Source: Pseudomonas sp. CROZ-RG-20F-R04-15 (lineage in GTDB: Bacteria; Pseudomonadota; Gammaproteobacteria; Pseudomonadales; Pseudomonadaceae). From it: 64,000 nucleotides of DNA. The stretch is taken from NCBI RefSeq assembly GCF_022662375.1, contig NZ_JAKNQL010000002.1:186001-250000 (forward strand). Direction: 5' to 3'. Positions 54,280 to 62,518 of the stretch are shown here, piece after piece (within the stretch, counting starts at the first letter, position 1; each line of letters starts with the position of its first letter). The notes beneath the pieces are model-generated. The model had not been told where the DNA came from, ran no database searches, and saw only the letters and a list, made by a program, of their open reading frames with translations. Made by a program: the position numbers and the translations under genes.

Positions 54280-54335
54280 AAAAGATCTCCCTGACACTCC
54301 ACAAAAGTTTGCCCAACGAATTCGAGGATTATGAA

Positions 54336-54881
54336 ATGTCCACAATGATACGTCCGGCCCTGAGCCTGCTGGTGCTGATGACCTTGGTCACCGGCGTCGC
54401 CTATCCACTGGTGGTAACCGGTGTCGCGCAAGTCGCGTTCCCCGCTCAGGCCAACGGCAGCCTGGTGCACGATGCCGACGGCAAAGTTCGTGGCTCGTCG
54501 CTGATCGCCCAGGATTTCGTCGGCGATGCGTGGTTCCATCCACGGCCATCCGCCGGCGCGTTTGCGACGGTTTCCAGCAGCGCCAGCAACCTGGCACCGA
54601 GCAATCCGGCACTCGCCACGCGGGTGATCGACGACGCCAACAAGTTGCAGGTTCCGGGGCAAGGTCCGGTGCCATTGGCCTTGCTGACCACCTCCGGCAG
54701 CGGCCTCGATCCACACTTGCCACCGGCAGCAATTGCCTATCAACTGGCGCGTGTCGCAGCGGCGCGAAATCTGCCGGTATCGACTGTGCAGCAATTGCTC
54801 GATGCGCACATCGAACAGCCGCTGGTGGGGCCGCCGGTGGTGAATGTGCTTGAGCTGAACATGGCATTGGAAAAATTGTAG
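54336..54881 (+). CDS. kdpC: Potassium-transporting ATPase subunit C
   Basis: A 181-residue protein with one N-terminal membrane helix ('[29 protein letters not shown]') and a large periplasmic domain; it stabilises KdpA-KdpB. Conserved blocks are 'GSSLIAQDF', 'WFHPRPSA', '[20 protein letters not shown]' and '[10 protein letters not shown]'. Start ATG 54336 is chosen on the family N-terminus; GAGG lies about 9 bases upstream. The unusual gap from kdpB holds the repeat array. Confidence 0.96.
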   Translation: MSTMIRPALSLLVLMTLVTGVAYPLVVTGVAQVAFPAQANGSLVHDADGKVRGSSLIAQDFVGDAWFHPRPSAGAFATVSSSASNLAPSNPALATRVIDDANKLQVPGQGPVPLALLTTSGSGLDPHLPPAAIAYQLARVAAARNLPVSTVQQLLDAHIEQPLVGPPVVNVLELNMALEKL

Positions 54882-54896
54882 ATCGGCGGCGCGGCC

Positions 54897-54963
54897 ATTC
54901 GCGAGCAGGCTCGCTCCCACAGGGATATGCGTTCCAAATGTGGGAGCGAGCCTGCTCGCGAAG
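54897..54963. repeat. REP doublet (inverted pair)
   Basis: Units at 54898-54920 and 54940-54962, spacer 19 bases. Both are of the CAGGCTC variant. Between kdpC and kdpD. Confidence 0.9.
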
Positions 54964-55011
54964 AGGGCCGAAAGAACACCGCATAACTATCAGGAAGAGA
55001 GAGCATCAAGC

Positions 55012-57663
55012 ATGAGCGACTCCGGCCGCGCCGACGCGCTGTTAGCAGATCTGCCCCGTGACGGCCGTGGCCGCCTGAAGGTTTTCCTCGGCGCCGCCCC
55101 CGGTGTCGGCAAAACTTACGCCATGCTTCAGGCCGCCCACACGCAGCTTCGCCAAGGCGTGAAAGTCCTCGCCGGCGTGGTCGAAACCCACGGCCGCGCC
55201 GAAACCGAAGCGTTGCTCGGTGGCTTGCCGCAGCAGCCGCTGGTGCGCTCCGAATACCGTGGCGTAATGCTCGAAGAAATGGACCTCGACGGCCTGCTCG
55301 CCGCCAAGCCAAAGCTTGTGCTGGTCGATGAACTGGCCCACAGCAACGCGCCCGGCAGCCGCCACGCGAAACGCTGGCAAGACATTCAGGAACTGCTCGC
55401 CGCCGGTATCGATGTGTTCACCACGGTCAACGTCCAGCACCTCGAAAGCCTCAACGACCAAGTGCGCGGCATTACCGGTGTGCAGGTCCGCGAAACCCTG
55501 CCGGACTGGGTGTTGCAAGAAGCCTATGAGCTGCTGCTGATCGACCTGCCGCCGCGTGAATTGCTTGAGCGCCTGCGCGAAGGCAAGGTCTACGTGCCGG
55601 AGCAGGCGCGCGCGGCGATCGATGCTTTCTTCACCCAGACCAACCTCACCGCATTGCGCGAACTGGCGATGCAAACCGCCGCCGCGCAGGTCGATAACGA
55701 TCTCGCCCAAGGCTATCGCCAACTCGGTCAGGCCGCCCCGGCGGTGCGTGGCCGATTGCTGGTTGGCGTCGATGGCGATGCGCAGGCCGAACGCCTGGTT
55801 CGGCATGCCAGTCGAGTTGCTCAGCGCCGGCATCTGCCGTGGAGTCTGGTGCACGTCGATAACGGCGCGGTGCGCGACGAGCAATCGCGTTTGCGTCTGC
55901 AAAGTGCTCAGCAACTGGCGGAGCGCCTCGGGGGGGAAGTGGTTTTACTGCGCGCCGGTGAAGTCGCAAAAACCTTGGTCCAGCATGCCGCCGAGCGCCG
56001 TGCGAGTCTGGTGCTGGTCGGCCAGTCCCGGCCGAGTTGGCGGCGTCGACTGTTCGGCGGTGGCTTGGCCGCGCGTCTGTTGCGTCAGGCCCATGGCCTG
56101 GAAATCAACGTCCTCGACAATGATCATGAACGCCCGCAATCGCGGCCGCGCAACCCGCTGACACTGGTGTGGTTCGACTATGCGCTGGCGCTGCTCGCCA
56201 CGGTGTTGGCCAGTGCCCTGGCGTGGGCGGTGTCGAGCGTGTTGCCGCTGCCGAACATCTCACTGGTGTTTCTCGCGGCGGTGTTGCTGGTGGCGGTGCG
56301 CAGCAGTCTCGGCCCGGCGCTGGCCTGTGCGGCGTTGTCGTTTCTGACCTACGATTTTCTGTTCATTCCGCCGAATTTCTCCTTCAGCATTCAGCGCGAA
56401 GAAGACGTGCTGACCTTGCTGTTTTTCCTGCTGATGGCAGCGCTCACCGGTAACTTGGCGGCGCGTCAGCGTCGGCAATTGCAGGCCTTGCGCGACACCC
56501 AGGAGGAAACCACCGAGCTGCTCGATCTGTCGCGCAAACTCACCGCCGCGACCGATCGCCAAGCGGTGGTCAGCGCCGCTGCACAGCACCTCAATGGCTG
56601 GAGCGATCTACAACTGTGCCTGCTCAATCGCGACGGCCAGGGTGGCTGGAAAGTCGAAACCGGCGGGCCGCTGCAGTTCACCGAGGCCGAGCGTGCCGCT
56701 GCCGATTGGGCCTGGCAACACGATCAGCCGGCGGGCATGGGCACCGGCACCTTGCCGTTCGGGCGTTGGTGGTGGTGGCCGCTGTCAGTCGAAGACGGGC
56801 CGCTGGCGCTGCTCGGTGTCTGCGCCAAAGAAGGCCAGACTTTGAGCGGCCAGCGTCGACGTCTGCTCACCGCGTTGAGCCAGCCACTCGCCCAAGCGCT
56901 GGCGCGCGCGCAGTTGGCCGATGATCTGGAAGCCGCGCGTCTGCACGGTGAAACCGAACAACTGCGCAGTGCGTTGCTGGCGTCGGTATCCCACGACTTG
57001 CGCACGCCGCTGACCGCCATGCGCGGCAGCATCGACAGTCTTTTGGCCCTCGGCGAAGCGATCCCGCTGGAAGACCGTCGTGAGCTGCTCGAAGGCACTC
57101 GCGATGAAGCCGAACGCCTCGACCGCTACATCCAGAATCTGCTCGACATGACGCGCCTTGGCCACGGTGCGCTGAAGCTGGCGCGGGACTGGGTGTCGCC
57201 CGCCGACATCGTCGGCAGTTCGCTCAATCGTCTGCGTGCAGTGCTGGCGCCGCTGCAGGTCAGCACCGATGTGCCGGCCGAGCTGCCGCTGCTGTTCGTG
57301 CATGCCGCGCTGATCGAGCAGGCGCTGGTCAACGTATTGGAAAACGCCGCGCGTTTCTCGCCAGGCAACGGTCGCCTGCAACTGAGCGCGGGAGCGAATG
57401 ATGAAGAGATTTTCTTCTCGGTCAGCGACGAGGGACCGGGGATTCCCGAGGACGAGCGGGCGAAGATTTTCGACATGTTCTACACCGCTGCCCGAGGTGA
57501 TCGCGGCGGTCAGGGCACCGGCCTCGGGCTGGCAATCTGTCAGGGTATGGTCGGCGCGCACGGCGGGCGCATCAGCGTCGCCGACGGCATCGACGGACGC
57601 GGCACCTGCATCACCTTGCACTTGCCCTTGCAGACGCAACCGGGGATGGACGATGAAGCCTGA
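55012..57663 (+). CDS. kdpD: Sensor histidine kinase KdpD
   Basis: An 883-residue membrane sensor. The cytoplasmic N-terminal KdpD domain starts with 'VFLGAAPGVGKTYAMLQAAH' (Walker A, about residues 24-40) and 'LVLVDELAHSNAPGSRHAKRW'; a universal-stress-like domain (about 245-370) follows. Four membrane helices lie at about 390-490, then a GAF-like region and the kinase core: 'LLASVSHDLRTPLTAMRGSIDSL' (phospho-His about 661), 'NVLENAARFSP' (N box) and 'DEGPGIPEDE', 'GTGLGLAICQGM' (G boxes). It senses potassium limitation and phosphorylates KdpE. Start ATG 55012 with GAGAGAG upstream. Confidence 0.96.
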   Translation: MSDSGRADALLADLPRDGRGRLKVFLGAAPGVGKTYAMLQAAHTQLRQGVKVLAGVVETHGRAETEALLGGLPQQPLVRSEYRGVMLEEMDLDGLLAAKPKLVLVDELAHSNAPGSRHAKRWQDIQELLAAGIDVFTTVNVQHLESLNDQVRGITGVQVRETLPDWVLQEAYELLLIDLPPRELLERLREGKVYVPEQARAAIDAFFTQTNLTALRELAMQTAAAQVDNDLAQGYRQLGQAAPAVRGRLLVGVDGDAQAERLVRHASRVAQRRHLPWSLVHVDNGAVRDEQSRLRLQSAQQLAERLGGEVVLLRAGEVAKTLVQHAAERRASLVLVGQSRPSWRRRLFGGGLAARLLRQAHGLEINVLDNDHERPQSRPRNPLTLVWFDYALALLATVLASALAWAVSSVLPLPNISLVFLAAVLLVAVRSSLGPALACAALSFLTYDFLFIPPNFSFSIQREEDVLTLLFFLLMAALTGNLAARQRRQLQALRDTQEETTELLDLSRKLTAATDRQAVVSAAAQHLNGWSDLQLCLLNRDGQGGWKVETGGPLQFTEAERAAADWAWQHDQPAGMGTGTLPFGRWWWWPLSVEDGPLALLGVCAKEGQTLSGQRRRLLTALSQPLAQALARAQLADDLEAARLHGETEQLRSALLASVSHDLRTPLTAMRGSIDSLLALGEAIPLEDRRELLEGTRDEAERLDRYIQNLLDMTRLGHGALKLARDWVSPADIVGSSLNRLRAVLAPLQVSTDVPAELPLLFVHAALIEQALVNVLENAARFSPGNGRLQLSAGANDEEIFFSVSDEGPGIPEDERAKIFDMFYTAARGDRGGQGTGLGLAICQGMVGAHGGRISVADGIDGRGTCITLHLPLQTQPGMDDEA

Positions 57664-57711
57664 TGTCGACTGCGCTACTCTCTTGCCACTTCTTTGTGTT
57701 GATGTGAATTC

Positions 57712-58407
57712 ATGAGCCAGACCGCGACTATTTTGGTCATCGACGACGAGCCGCAGATCCGCAAGTTCCTGCGCATCAGCCTCGCTTCCCAAGGCTACAA
57801 AGTGCTTGAAGCCGGCACCGGTGCCGAAGGGCTGGCGCAGGCGGCGCTGAACAAACCGGACTTGCTGGTGCTCGACCTCGGCTTGCCGGACATGGACGGC
57901 CAGCAAGTGCTGCGCGAGTTTCGCGAATGGGCCACGGCGCCGGTACTGGTGCTGTCGGTGCGCGCCAGCGAAGGGCAGAAGGTCGAGGCGCTGGATGGCG
58001 GCGCCAATGACTACGTGACCAAGCCGTTCGGTATTCAGGAATTTCTCGCGCGGGTTCGCGCCTTGTTGCGTCAGGCCCCGGCGGGGGAGGCCCAGCAAGC
58101 CGCGTTGAATTTCGGTCCGCTAACGGTGGATCTGGCCTATCGGCGGGTGTTGCTCGACGACGTCGAAGTGGCGCTGACGCGCAAGGAATACGCAGTGCTG
58201 GCGCAACTGGCGCGGCATCCGGGGCGAGTGATTACCCAGCAGCAGTTACTCAAGGATATCTGGGGGCCGACGCACACCGAGGACAGCCATTATCTGCGGA
58301 TTGTGGTGGGGCATCTACGGCAGAAACTGGCGGATGACCCGACGCGGCCGCGGTTTATTGTGACCGAAGCCGGGGTTGGCTATCGGCTGTTGAGCGATAT
58401 TGGCTGA
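57712..58407 (+). CDS. kdpE: Response regulator KdpE
   Basis: A 231-residue OmpR-type regulator. The receiver domain (about 1-120) has 'ILVIDDEPQIRKFLRISL' and the phospho-Asp in 'LLVLDLGLPDMDGQQVL'; the Lys/Thr switch is in 'VLSVRASEGQKVEAL' and 'DYVTKPFG'. The winged-helix domain (about 130-231) has 'LTRKEYAVLAQLARHPGRVITQQQLLKDIWGP'. It is phosphorylated by KdpD and activates kdpFABC. Start 48 bases after kdpD. A REP doublet follows. Confidence 0.96.
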   Translation: MSQTATILVIDDEPQIRKFLRISLASQGYKVLEAGTGAEGLAQAALNKPDLLVLDLGLPDMDGQQVLREFREWATAPVLVLSVRASEGQKVEALDGGANDYVTKPFGIQEFLARVRALLRQAPAGEAQQAALNFGPLTVDLAYRRVLLDDVEVALTRKEYAVLAQLARHPGRVITQQQLLKDIWGPTHTEDSHYLRIVVGHLRQKLADDPTRPRFIVTEAGVGYRLLSDIG

Positions 58408-58415
58408 TCTGGCCC

Positions 58416-58492
58416 CTTCGCGAGCAGGCTCGCTCCCACACTGGATCTGCGTCGTTCACAAATCCCCTGTGGGAGCGAGCCTGCTCGCGAAG
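58416..58492. repeat. REP doublet (inverted pair)
   Basis: Units at 58417-58439 and 58469-58491, spacer 29 bases. It begins 9 bases after the kdpE stop and lies between convergent genes, so it may serve as the mRNA end of both. Confidence 0.9.
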
Positions 58493-58526
58493 AGGCCATC
58501 AAACACACCCAAAAAATCAGGTCAGA

Positions 58527-59564
58527 TCATCCCTGCTCACTGTCATACCGATCCAGCGTATCCCGGGCAATCTCGCGCCCCAACGCGATCAACTCCGGCG
58601 CCTTGTAGAACTCGAAAAACCGGCACACCCGCTTCGGCACGTTGATCAGGATATCCGGCGGATACCCGGCAATCTTGTACTGCGCCAGCGAGGTCTGCAT
58701 TACCTCGAAACTCTGGTTGATCAGATCCAGCAACGAGGCCGGCCCGACGTTATCGATGATGAACGAACCGGTCGCCGATTTCGGCGCGCCTTCACGCTCG
58801 GGCGCGGCCGCTGGTTGCTGGCTCTCCGGCTCGGCGCCTTCCAGCCATGGGTTGATATCCGCCGCTTCGGCGCGCAGTGCTTCCTGTTCCAGCTTCAACA
58901 GCTGCTCAGCCTGTGTACGGCGGAACGGCATCTTCGACCCCAACGAATTGATCAGGCTGTCGAAGCGCGAGCGGAACGCCGGCGGGCGCTGGATCACCGG
59001 CAGTTTGTAATGGCGCTGGTTGGTCGAGTTGAGATTGACCGCAATGATCAGATCACAGTGACTCGACACCACGGGCACGATCGGCAGCGGGTTGAGAATA
59101 CCGCCGTCGACCAGCATGCGATTGCCTTGCATCACCGGCGTGAACAGGCTCGGAATCGCCGCCGAGGCGCGCATCGCCTGATGCAGGCAGCCTTCCTGAA
59201 ACCAGATCTCCTGCTGGTTGGTGAGGTCGGCGGCGACGGCGGTGTAGGGGATGCGCAAGTCTTCGATGTTGACCTCGCCGACGATCTTGCGAATCTGCCC
59301 GAAGACCTTTTCGCCGCGAATCGCGCCGAGACGAAAACTCACGTCGACCAGCCGCAGCACATCCAGATAGTCGAGACTTTCGATCCAGTTTTTGTAAACG
59401 TCGAGTTTGCCGGCGGCATAGATCCCGCCGACGACCGCGCCCATCGAACACCCGGCAATGCAGGCGATTTCGTAACCGCGTTTCTCGATCTCTTCGATGA
59501 CCCCGATATGGGCATAGCCCCGGGCGCCGCCGGAGCCCAGCACCAGTGCGACACGCTTTTTCAT
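58527..59564 (-). CDS. Patatin-like phospholipase family protein
   Basis: A 345-residue predicted serine hydrolase of the patatin/RssA group. The oxyanion loop is 'LVLGSGGARGYAHIGVIEEI' (residues 7-26), the nucleophile elbow is 'IAGCSMGAVVGGIYA' (GxSxG, Ser about 42), and the catalytic Asp is in 'MLVDGGILNPLPI' (DGG). Residues about 250-290 are a polar low-complexity linker. A lipid acyl hydrolase activity is probable; no signal peptide is seen. Start ATG 59564 with GGGAGGAAG upstream. Confidence 0.85.
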   Translation of the reverse strand: MKKRVALVLGSGGARGYAHIGVIEEIEKRGYEIACIAGCSMGAVVGGIYAAGKLDVYKNWIESLDYLDVLRLVDVSFRLGAIRGEKVFGQIRKIVGEVNIEDLRIPYTAVAADLTNQQEIWFQEGCLHQAMRASAAIPSLFTPVMQGNRMLVDGGILNPLPIVPVVSSHCDLIIAVNLNSTNQRHYKLPVIQRPPAFRSRFDSLINSLGSKMPFRRTQAEQLLKLEQEALRAEAADINPWLEGAEPESQQPAAAPEREGAPKSATGSFIIDNVGPASLLDLINQSFEVMQTSLAQYKIAGYPPDILINVPKRVCRFFEFYKAPELIALGREIARDTLDRYDSEQG

Positions 59565-59781
59565 CCAGCTTCCTCCCCGACAAGGTTCCACAATGCACCC
59601 ATCGCCGGGCTGGCTCAATCGCCGTGGTCGTTGAGTGCGCCGGTGACGTCGTTTTTTCGATACTGCATGACCCTTCGGCGCTATCCTTCTCAGTTGCGCG
59701 GTTTCACCCGCCGGCAAGGCACTTTTTCGCAGCCTTACCGTCTTACCTGCACGACTGTTGACCTATTTTGAGGTGTGAGTG

Positions 59782-60060
59782 ATGAAAGCCTGGATCTGTG
59801 TGCCGTTGATGGCTCTGGCATTGGCCGGTTGCGCCGGTAAAACCGCTTACCGCGACAGCTGTGGCAGTCAGCTCGATGCGGCGTGGCACGAGCTCGATCT
59901 GGCCAAGGCCGAAGGTTTTGCCGGCACTGTCAGCTACTCGAAAGCGCTGTCGCTGCTGACTGCCGCGAAGACCCAGCAACAATTCGAGGGCTTTGAAGGT
60001 TGCAGCAACAAAGCCGAAAAGGCGCGCTTCTACATTCGCGAATCCCGCGCCGGCCGCTAA
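59782..60060 (+). CDS. Small lipoprotein
   Basis: A 92-residue protein with a lipoprotein signal, MKAWICVPLMALALAGCAGK, where the lipobox LAGC puts the lipidated Cys at about residue 16. The rest is short and helical with two further cysteines ('RDSCGSQLDAAWHELDLAKAEGFAGTVSY' and 'FEGCSNKAEKARFYI'). The pattern of helical repeats ('SYSKALSLLTAAKTQQQFEG') resembles small Pseudomonas outer-membrane lipoproteins of unknown role. ATG 59782 is preferred over GTG 59779 because GAGG lies about 10 bases upstream. Divergent from the patatin gene. Confidence 0.75.
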   Translation: MKAWICVPLMALALAGCAGKTAYRDSCGSQLDAAWHELDLAKAEGFAGTVSYSKALSLLTAAKTQQQFEGFEGCSNKAEKARFYIRESRAGR

Positions 60061-60139
60061 GCTGCTGACGTGAAGCAAGGAAGCTGCGTTCACTGGGCAG
60101 CAGAATGATCTTCAAAGCCATTTGAATCAGGAGCAAGCG

Positions 60140-60910
60140 ATGTCTGCGTTGGTTGACCGGTTGGTGGTTCATGTCCTGAGCCTGGAAGTACGGCTGCTGG
60201 CCTGTCAGGCGCGGCTCACTGCACGGACCGACCCCGAAGCGCTGCATGATCTGCGTACCACGGTGCGGCGCTTGCGTAGTCTGTTGCGGCCATTGCGCGG
60301 TTTGCCCGGTGTCGAACAACTGGAAGATGCCGCCTCGGCGGTCGGCCAATTGACCACCCCGTGGCGTGATCGCGAGGTGTTGGCGGCGTACTTGCTCCAG
60401 CATGATCAGCCTGAAGCTGCGCAACGGCGCATGGTGCAAATGGCCGAGGCCTATCCGGCGCTGGCGGCGAGTGCCGAGGTGGCTTCGTTGCTGATGATTC
60501 TCGACGCGTTCCCGCGATTCCTGCGGGCGTCGCAGCGTCAGGGCTTGCTCAAGGGGCTGGATAAACGCATCGAAAAACGTCTCGGCAAACAATGGCAGAA
60601 ACTCGACCAGGCGCTGCACGATCCGGCCCACGACCGCCATCGCCTGCGCCTGTTGATCAAGCGTGTGCGCTACGGCATCGAAGCCTATCCCGAACTGGAT
60701 CGCTTGCCCGCCCCAGCGTTGAAGCGATTGAAGGCTGCGCAAGGGGCGTTGGGCGACTGGCACGATTGCTGGCAGTGGCTGGCGAAAGCCGAGCTGGAGG
60801 CTGATCTGCAACCGTGCGTTGCAACCTGGCAGGCGACGATGGTCAACGCTGAAGTCGAGGCCGACCGAGTGCTTGAAAAACTCAGCGCTGCCTGCTTCAA
60901 AAAATCCTGA
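60140..60910 (+). CDS. CHAD domain protein
   Basis: A 256-residue all-helical protein of the CHAD family (conserved histidine alpha-helical domain). The conserved basic helices are 'ALHDLRTTVRRLRSLLRPLRGL', 'HRLRLLIKRVRYGIEAYPEL' and 'LKAAQGALGDWHDCWQWL', with the HxxR and RxxY/KRVRY patterns that bind polyphosphate. CHAD proteins bind inorganic polyphosphate; no triphosphatase (CYTH) domain is attached here, so it may target polyP granules. Start ATG 60140 follows CAGGAG. A REP doublet is 16 bases downstream. Confidence 0.85.
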   Translation: MSALVDRLVVHVLSLEVRLLACQARLTARTDPEALHDLRTTVRRLRSLLRPLRGLPGVEQLEDAASAVGQLTTPWRDREVLAAYLLQHDQPEAAQRRMVQMAEAYPALAASAEVASLLMILDAFPRFLRASQRQGLLKGLDKRIEKRLGKQWQKLDQALHDPAHDRHRLRLLIKRVRYGIEAYPELDRLPAPALKRLKAAQGALGDWHDCWQWLAKAELEADLQPCVATWQATMVNAEVEADRVLEKLSAACFKKS

Positions 60911-60925
60911 AATCACCACATCCCC

Positions 60926-61014
60926 TGTGGGAGCGAGCTTGCTCGCGAATGCGTTCTGTCAGGCGGTACATTTTTTCCTGACACACCGCTTTCGCGAGCA
61001 AGCTCGCTCCAACA
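60926..61014. repeat. REP doublet (inverted pair)
   Basis: Units at 60927-60949 and 60991-61013, spacer 41 bases. The second unit has one base change (CCAAC for CCCAC). It lies between the CHAD and thioesterase genes. Confidence 0.88.
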
Positions 61015-61143
61015 GGGTGTTGTGTGTGTCGGGAAGTGCGCTAAGGCCTTTCTGTCAGCCCATTTGACCGGTATAGACGCTGCGGCGCTGTGCAGGTCTG
61101 GTTAAGATCCCTGCATTCCTTTCTCGTTTTCTGAGGTTGCCCC

Positions 61144-61938
61144 ATGCGCTTTAGCGATCTGCTCGATGCGGTCCGTCGCCAACCGGAACTAACGATTCCT
61201 GCCGAATGGGGCCAGGGCCGTGCCAGTTTTGGTGGTCTGGTGGTCGCGCTGCAATACGAAGCCATGCGCGCGAAAGTATCGGCGGATCGCCCGGTGCGTT
61301 CACTGGCGATCACCTTTGTCGGCCCGGTCGAGCCTGAAGTCCCGGTGAGCTTCGAAGTGGATGTGCTGCGTGAAGGCAAAGCCGTCAGCCAGGTCATGGG
61401 CCGGGCGATGCAGAATGGTCAGGTGGTGACCATCGTTCAGGGCAGCTTCGGAGCTTCGCGGCCTTCGGAAGTCGCCGTTGAGGCGTATCCGGCGCCGGCA
61501 ATGAAACACTGGGATGAATGCCAGGAGTTGCCCTACATCAAAGGCGTGACCCCGGAATTCATGCGCCATCTGGCGATGCGCTGGAGCGTCGGCGGCATGC
61601 CGTTCACCGGTAATCAATCGCGACTGATGGGCGGCTGGGTACGGTTACGCGGTGATGTCAAAGAAGAGCCGGTCAAAGAGGCGCATCTGCTGGCGTTGGT
61701 GGATGCATGGCCGCCGGCGCTGTTGCCGTATCTGAAAAAGCCCGCACCGGGCAGCACGTTGACCTGGACCATCGAATTCGTACAGCCGTTACGCGACTTG
61801 AGCACGCTGGACTGGTGCCAATATCTGGCCGATATCGAGTACGCCGCCGACGGCTACGGCCATGTCGCCGCCAAGCTGTGGAGCGCGGAAGGGGAGCTGA
61901 TTGCGATGAGTCGCCAGACGGTGACGATCTTCGCCTGA
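61144..61938 (+). CDS. Acyl-CoA thioesterase family protein (double hotdog)
   Basis: A 264-residue protein formed of two hotdog-like halves. The first half has 'GRASFGGLVVALQYEAMRAKV' and 'VRSLAITFVGPVEPEVPVSFEVDVLREGKAVSQVMGRAMQNGQVVTI', and the second 'GGMPFTGNQSRLMGGWVRLR', 'LLALVDAWPPALLPYL' and 'TWTIEFVQPLRDLS'. This is the TesB-like double-hotdog thioesterase layout. Substrate and partner are unknown; soluble and cytoplasmic. The LVDAWPP Asp is a likely active-site residue. It ends 2 bases before the stop of the convergent DUF962 gene. Confidence 0.8.
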   Translation: MRFSDLLDAVRRQPELTIPAEWGQGRASFGGLVVALQYEAMRAKVSADRPVRSLAITFVGPVEPEVPVSFEVDVLREGKAVSQVMGRAMQNGQVVTIVQGSFGASRPSEVAVEAYPAPAMKHWDECQELPYIKGVTPEFMRHLAMRWSVGGMPFTGNQSRLMGGWVRLRGDVKEEPVKEAHLLALVDAWPPALLPYLKKPAPGSTLTWTIEFVQPLRDLSTLDWCQYLADIEYAADGYGHVAAKLWSAEGELIAMSRQTVTIFA

Positions 61939-61939
61939 C

Positions 61940-62305
61940 TCAATGCCGACGGTGGCGCTCACGCCAGGCGCGCCACCAGCCGCCGCTGAGAAAGAAACGC
62001 GGAAAGGTCAGAAACTGCTCGACCAGCAATCGCGACATTGCATCTTTACGATCACTGAACGGCTCGGAGGCTTGCGCCTCCAGGCTATGGCCGTGACGCT
62101 GCAAACCCAGCGCCGCGACGATTCCGATCACGCCAATGGCCACGCTGGCCAGGCTCAGGCTGAACACCCCGGAGACAATCAGCAGAAACGCGACGATAAA
62201 CAACGGCACGGCGATCAGGTGCAACACCAGATTGGTCGGGTGCTGATGATTGCCGGGGTACGCGCGCCATTGCCACGCGGGAAGATTGGGGTGACGTTTG
62301 CCCAT
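61940..62305 (-). CDS. DUF962/Mpo1-like family membrane protein
   Basis: A 121-residue protein with two or more membrane helices in the middle ('VLHLIAVPLFIVAFLLIVSG' and 'LASVAIGVIGIVAALGLQ'). 'HPTNLVLHLIAVPL' and 'GHSLEAQASEPFSD' with its conserved His and Glu are the family signature; yeast Mpo1 is a dioxygenase acting on 2-hydroxy fatty acids. Whether the bacterial protein does the same is not known. ATG 62305 is chosen because AGGAG lies 8 bases upstream; an in-frame ATG at 62326 has none. Confidence 0.8.
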   Translation of the reverse strand: MGKRHPNLPAWQWRAYPGNHQHPTNLVLHLIAVPLFIVAFLLIVSGVFSLSLASVAIGVIGIVAALGLQRHGHSLEAQASEPFSDRKDAMSRLLVEQFLTFPRFFLSGGWWRAWRERHRRH

Positions 62306-62435
62306 GTTTTGTACTCCTCGATCCATGTTGAACTCATGGTGGAAGAATAGGCCCGGGCGGCGAGGGCGGCGAATCAAGGTTGGCTATTGAAGTGATAGGC
62401 GTCATCGCAGGATTCGATGCTGAATGGGCTGACGC

Positions 62436-62512
62436 CTTCGCGAGCAAGCTCGCTCCCACAGAGGATTTATGAGCACCCCAGATCCAATGTGGGAGCGAGC
62501 TTGCTAGCGAAG
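62436..62512. repeat. REP doublet (inverted pair)
   Basis: Units at 62437-62459 and 62489-62511, spacer 29 bases; the second has TAGCGA for TCGCGA. It is just after the end of the chemotaxis receptor gene (minus strand). Confidence 0.88.
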
Positions 62513-62518
62513 GGGCCC

